DNA from: Deferribacteraceae bacterium
GTDB lineage: Bacteria > Chrysiogenota > Deferribacteres > Deferribacterales > JAISNW01
Reading direction: 5' to 3'
Assembly (NCBI GenBank): GCA_031278965.1
Contig: JAITJJ010000170.1
Coordinates: forward strand, 1-23,841
DNA length: 23,841 bases
Positions 23,072-23,841 of this stretch are shown here, in pieces. Position 1 is the first letter of the stretch, and every line of letters starts with the position of its first letter. The notes under the pieces are model-generated. The model did not search any database and was not told the DNA's origin. It was given only the letters and a program-made list of their open reading frames with translations. Made by a program: the position numbers and the translations under genes.

Positions 23072-23841
23072 CTCCGTTGCCGCGTGGCTTGTAAAAGAAA
23101 GGGGGGCTGAGGTCACCGGAATCACCTTAAAACTCTTTGACGGCGGCACATGCTGTTCCATTGACGATGCCATTGATGCCCGAAGGGTTGCGGATGACCT
23201 TAACATCCCGTTTTATCTCTTTAATTTTAAGGACGAATTCAGCCGGGAGGTTATAGACCGCTTTGCGGAAAGCTATAAGAACGGTTTTACGCCCAATCCG
23301 TGCATTGACTGCAACCGTTATATCAAATTTGAAAAGCTCTTAAATAGAGCCGCCGCTCTGGAGTTTAATTTTATGGTTACCGGGCATTATGCCCGCATTG
23401 AGAGAGACGGCGGGCTATACCTCCTTAAAACCGGAGCAGACCCGTTAAAAGATCAATCCTACTTTTTATATATGCTAAATCAGGCGCAGCTTGCCAAGAC
23501 CCTCTTCCCTGTGGGGGAGATGACTAAAAGCGAGGTGCGGCGGATTGCTACAGCTCTCAAACTTGCCACAGCCCGCAAAAAGGAGAGTCAGAATATATGC
23601 TTTGTACCTGACGGAAACTATGCGGATTTTATGGAAGAAAGGCTGGGAATGAAGTTTGGAAAAGGAAAGATAGTGGATACAAAAGGGGCGGTTTTAGGCA
23701 AGCACAACGGATTTATCCGCTATACCATTGGGCAGAGGAGAGGGCTCGGAGTATCCTCCCCGCATCCGCTCTATGTGTGCGGGGTGGATCCCGCAACCGA
23801 TACGGTTGTGGCAGGAAGAAACGAGGAGCTTTATTCCAAAA
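23034..23841 (+). CDS. mnmA: tRNA 2-thiouridylase MnmA (5' part)
   Basis: MnmA thiolates uridine 34 of the Lys, Glu and Gln tRNAs. The 269 visible residues start MKALVAMSGGVDSSVAAW, with the ATP-pyrophosphatase P loop SGGVDSS (8-14). Catalytic C90 lies in TPNPCIDCNRYIKF, followed by TGHYAR (116-121), the DQSYFLY stretch and second catalytic C188 in SQNICFVPDG. The GQRRGLGV segment marks the start of the central domain. The window ends before the C-terminal barrel, so roughly 80-90 residues are missing. ATG 23034 lies inside the preceding small gene; AGAGG directly abuts it. Confidence 0.95.
   Translation, partial: MKALVAMSGGVDSSVAAWLVKERGAEVTGITLKLFDGGTCCSIDDAIDARRVADDLNIPFYLFNFKDEFSREVIDRFAESYKNGFTPNPCIDCNRYIKFEKLLNRAAALEFNFMVTGHYARIERDGGLYLLKTGADPLKDQSYFLYMLNQAQLAKTLFPVGEMTKSEVRRIATALKLATARKKESQNICFVPDGNYADFMEERLGMKFGKGKIVDTKGAVLGKHNGFIRYTIGQRRGLGVSSPHPLYVCGVDPATDTVVAGRNEELYSK

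Overview
The window is bacterial chromosome carrying mostly housekeeping genes, packed tightly with many 4-base ATGA start/stop overlaps. It suggests a motile, Gram-negative-type bacterium: a two-membrane-segment chemoreceptor, a secreted alkaline phosphatase with a cleavable signal peptide, and a probable Tat substrate. The DUF177-rpmF-plsX-fab order and the era-mgtE-recO and rib-nusB-mnmA neighbourhoods would fit Deferribacterota or a deltaproteobacterial-type lineage, but that placement is an impression from gene order and protein style, not a demonstrated result.

Region 1 (1-7613, + strand) is a lipid-initiation operon: DUF177 protein, rpmF (L32), plsX, fabH, fabD, fabG, a second fabG-like reductase, acpP, fabF and rnc. 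A strong sigma70-type promoter (147-175) lies before it, with two copies of a TCACAAGTGAAT element upstream. A second promoter-like sequence precedes fabD. PlsX makes acyl-phosphate for phospholipid synthesis; FabD, FabH, FabF, FabG and ACP run initiation, condensation and the first reduction. No dehydratase (FabZ) or enoyl reductase is present here. The second reductase has the SDR Tyr and Lys but lacks the catalytic Ser.

Region 2 (7693-13707) is accessory in character: a convergent chemoreceptor gene (minus), then a plus-strand set of alkaline phosphatase, YibE/F-family membrane protein, an intrinsic terminator, and a Tat-signal HD-domain protein.

Region 3 (13708-17202) starts with a gene-free stretch holding a long perfect hairpin, followed by era, mgtE, recO and a small membrane protein, nearly end to end.

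Region 4 (17220-19611) is the least conserved part: a pRiA4b ORF-3-like gene broken by frameshifts at short homopolymers, a YgjP/DUF45-type metallopeptidase, a roughly 470-base stretch with palindromes and a doubtful membrane-protein remnant, and an unrecognised 111-residue gene.

Region 5 (19612-23841) is ribE-ribBA-ribH-nusB, two small uncharacterised genes, and the 5' part of mnmA, which runs off the window. I saw no tRNA, rRNA, CRISPR array, insertion sequence or FMN riboswitch.
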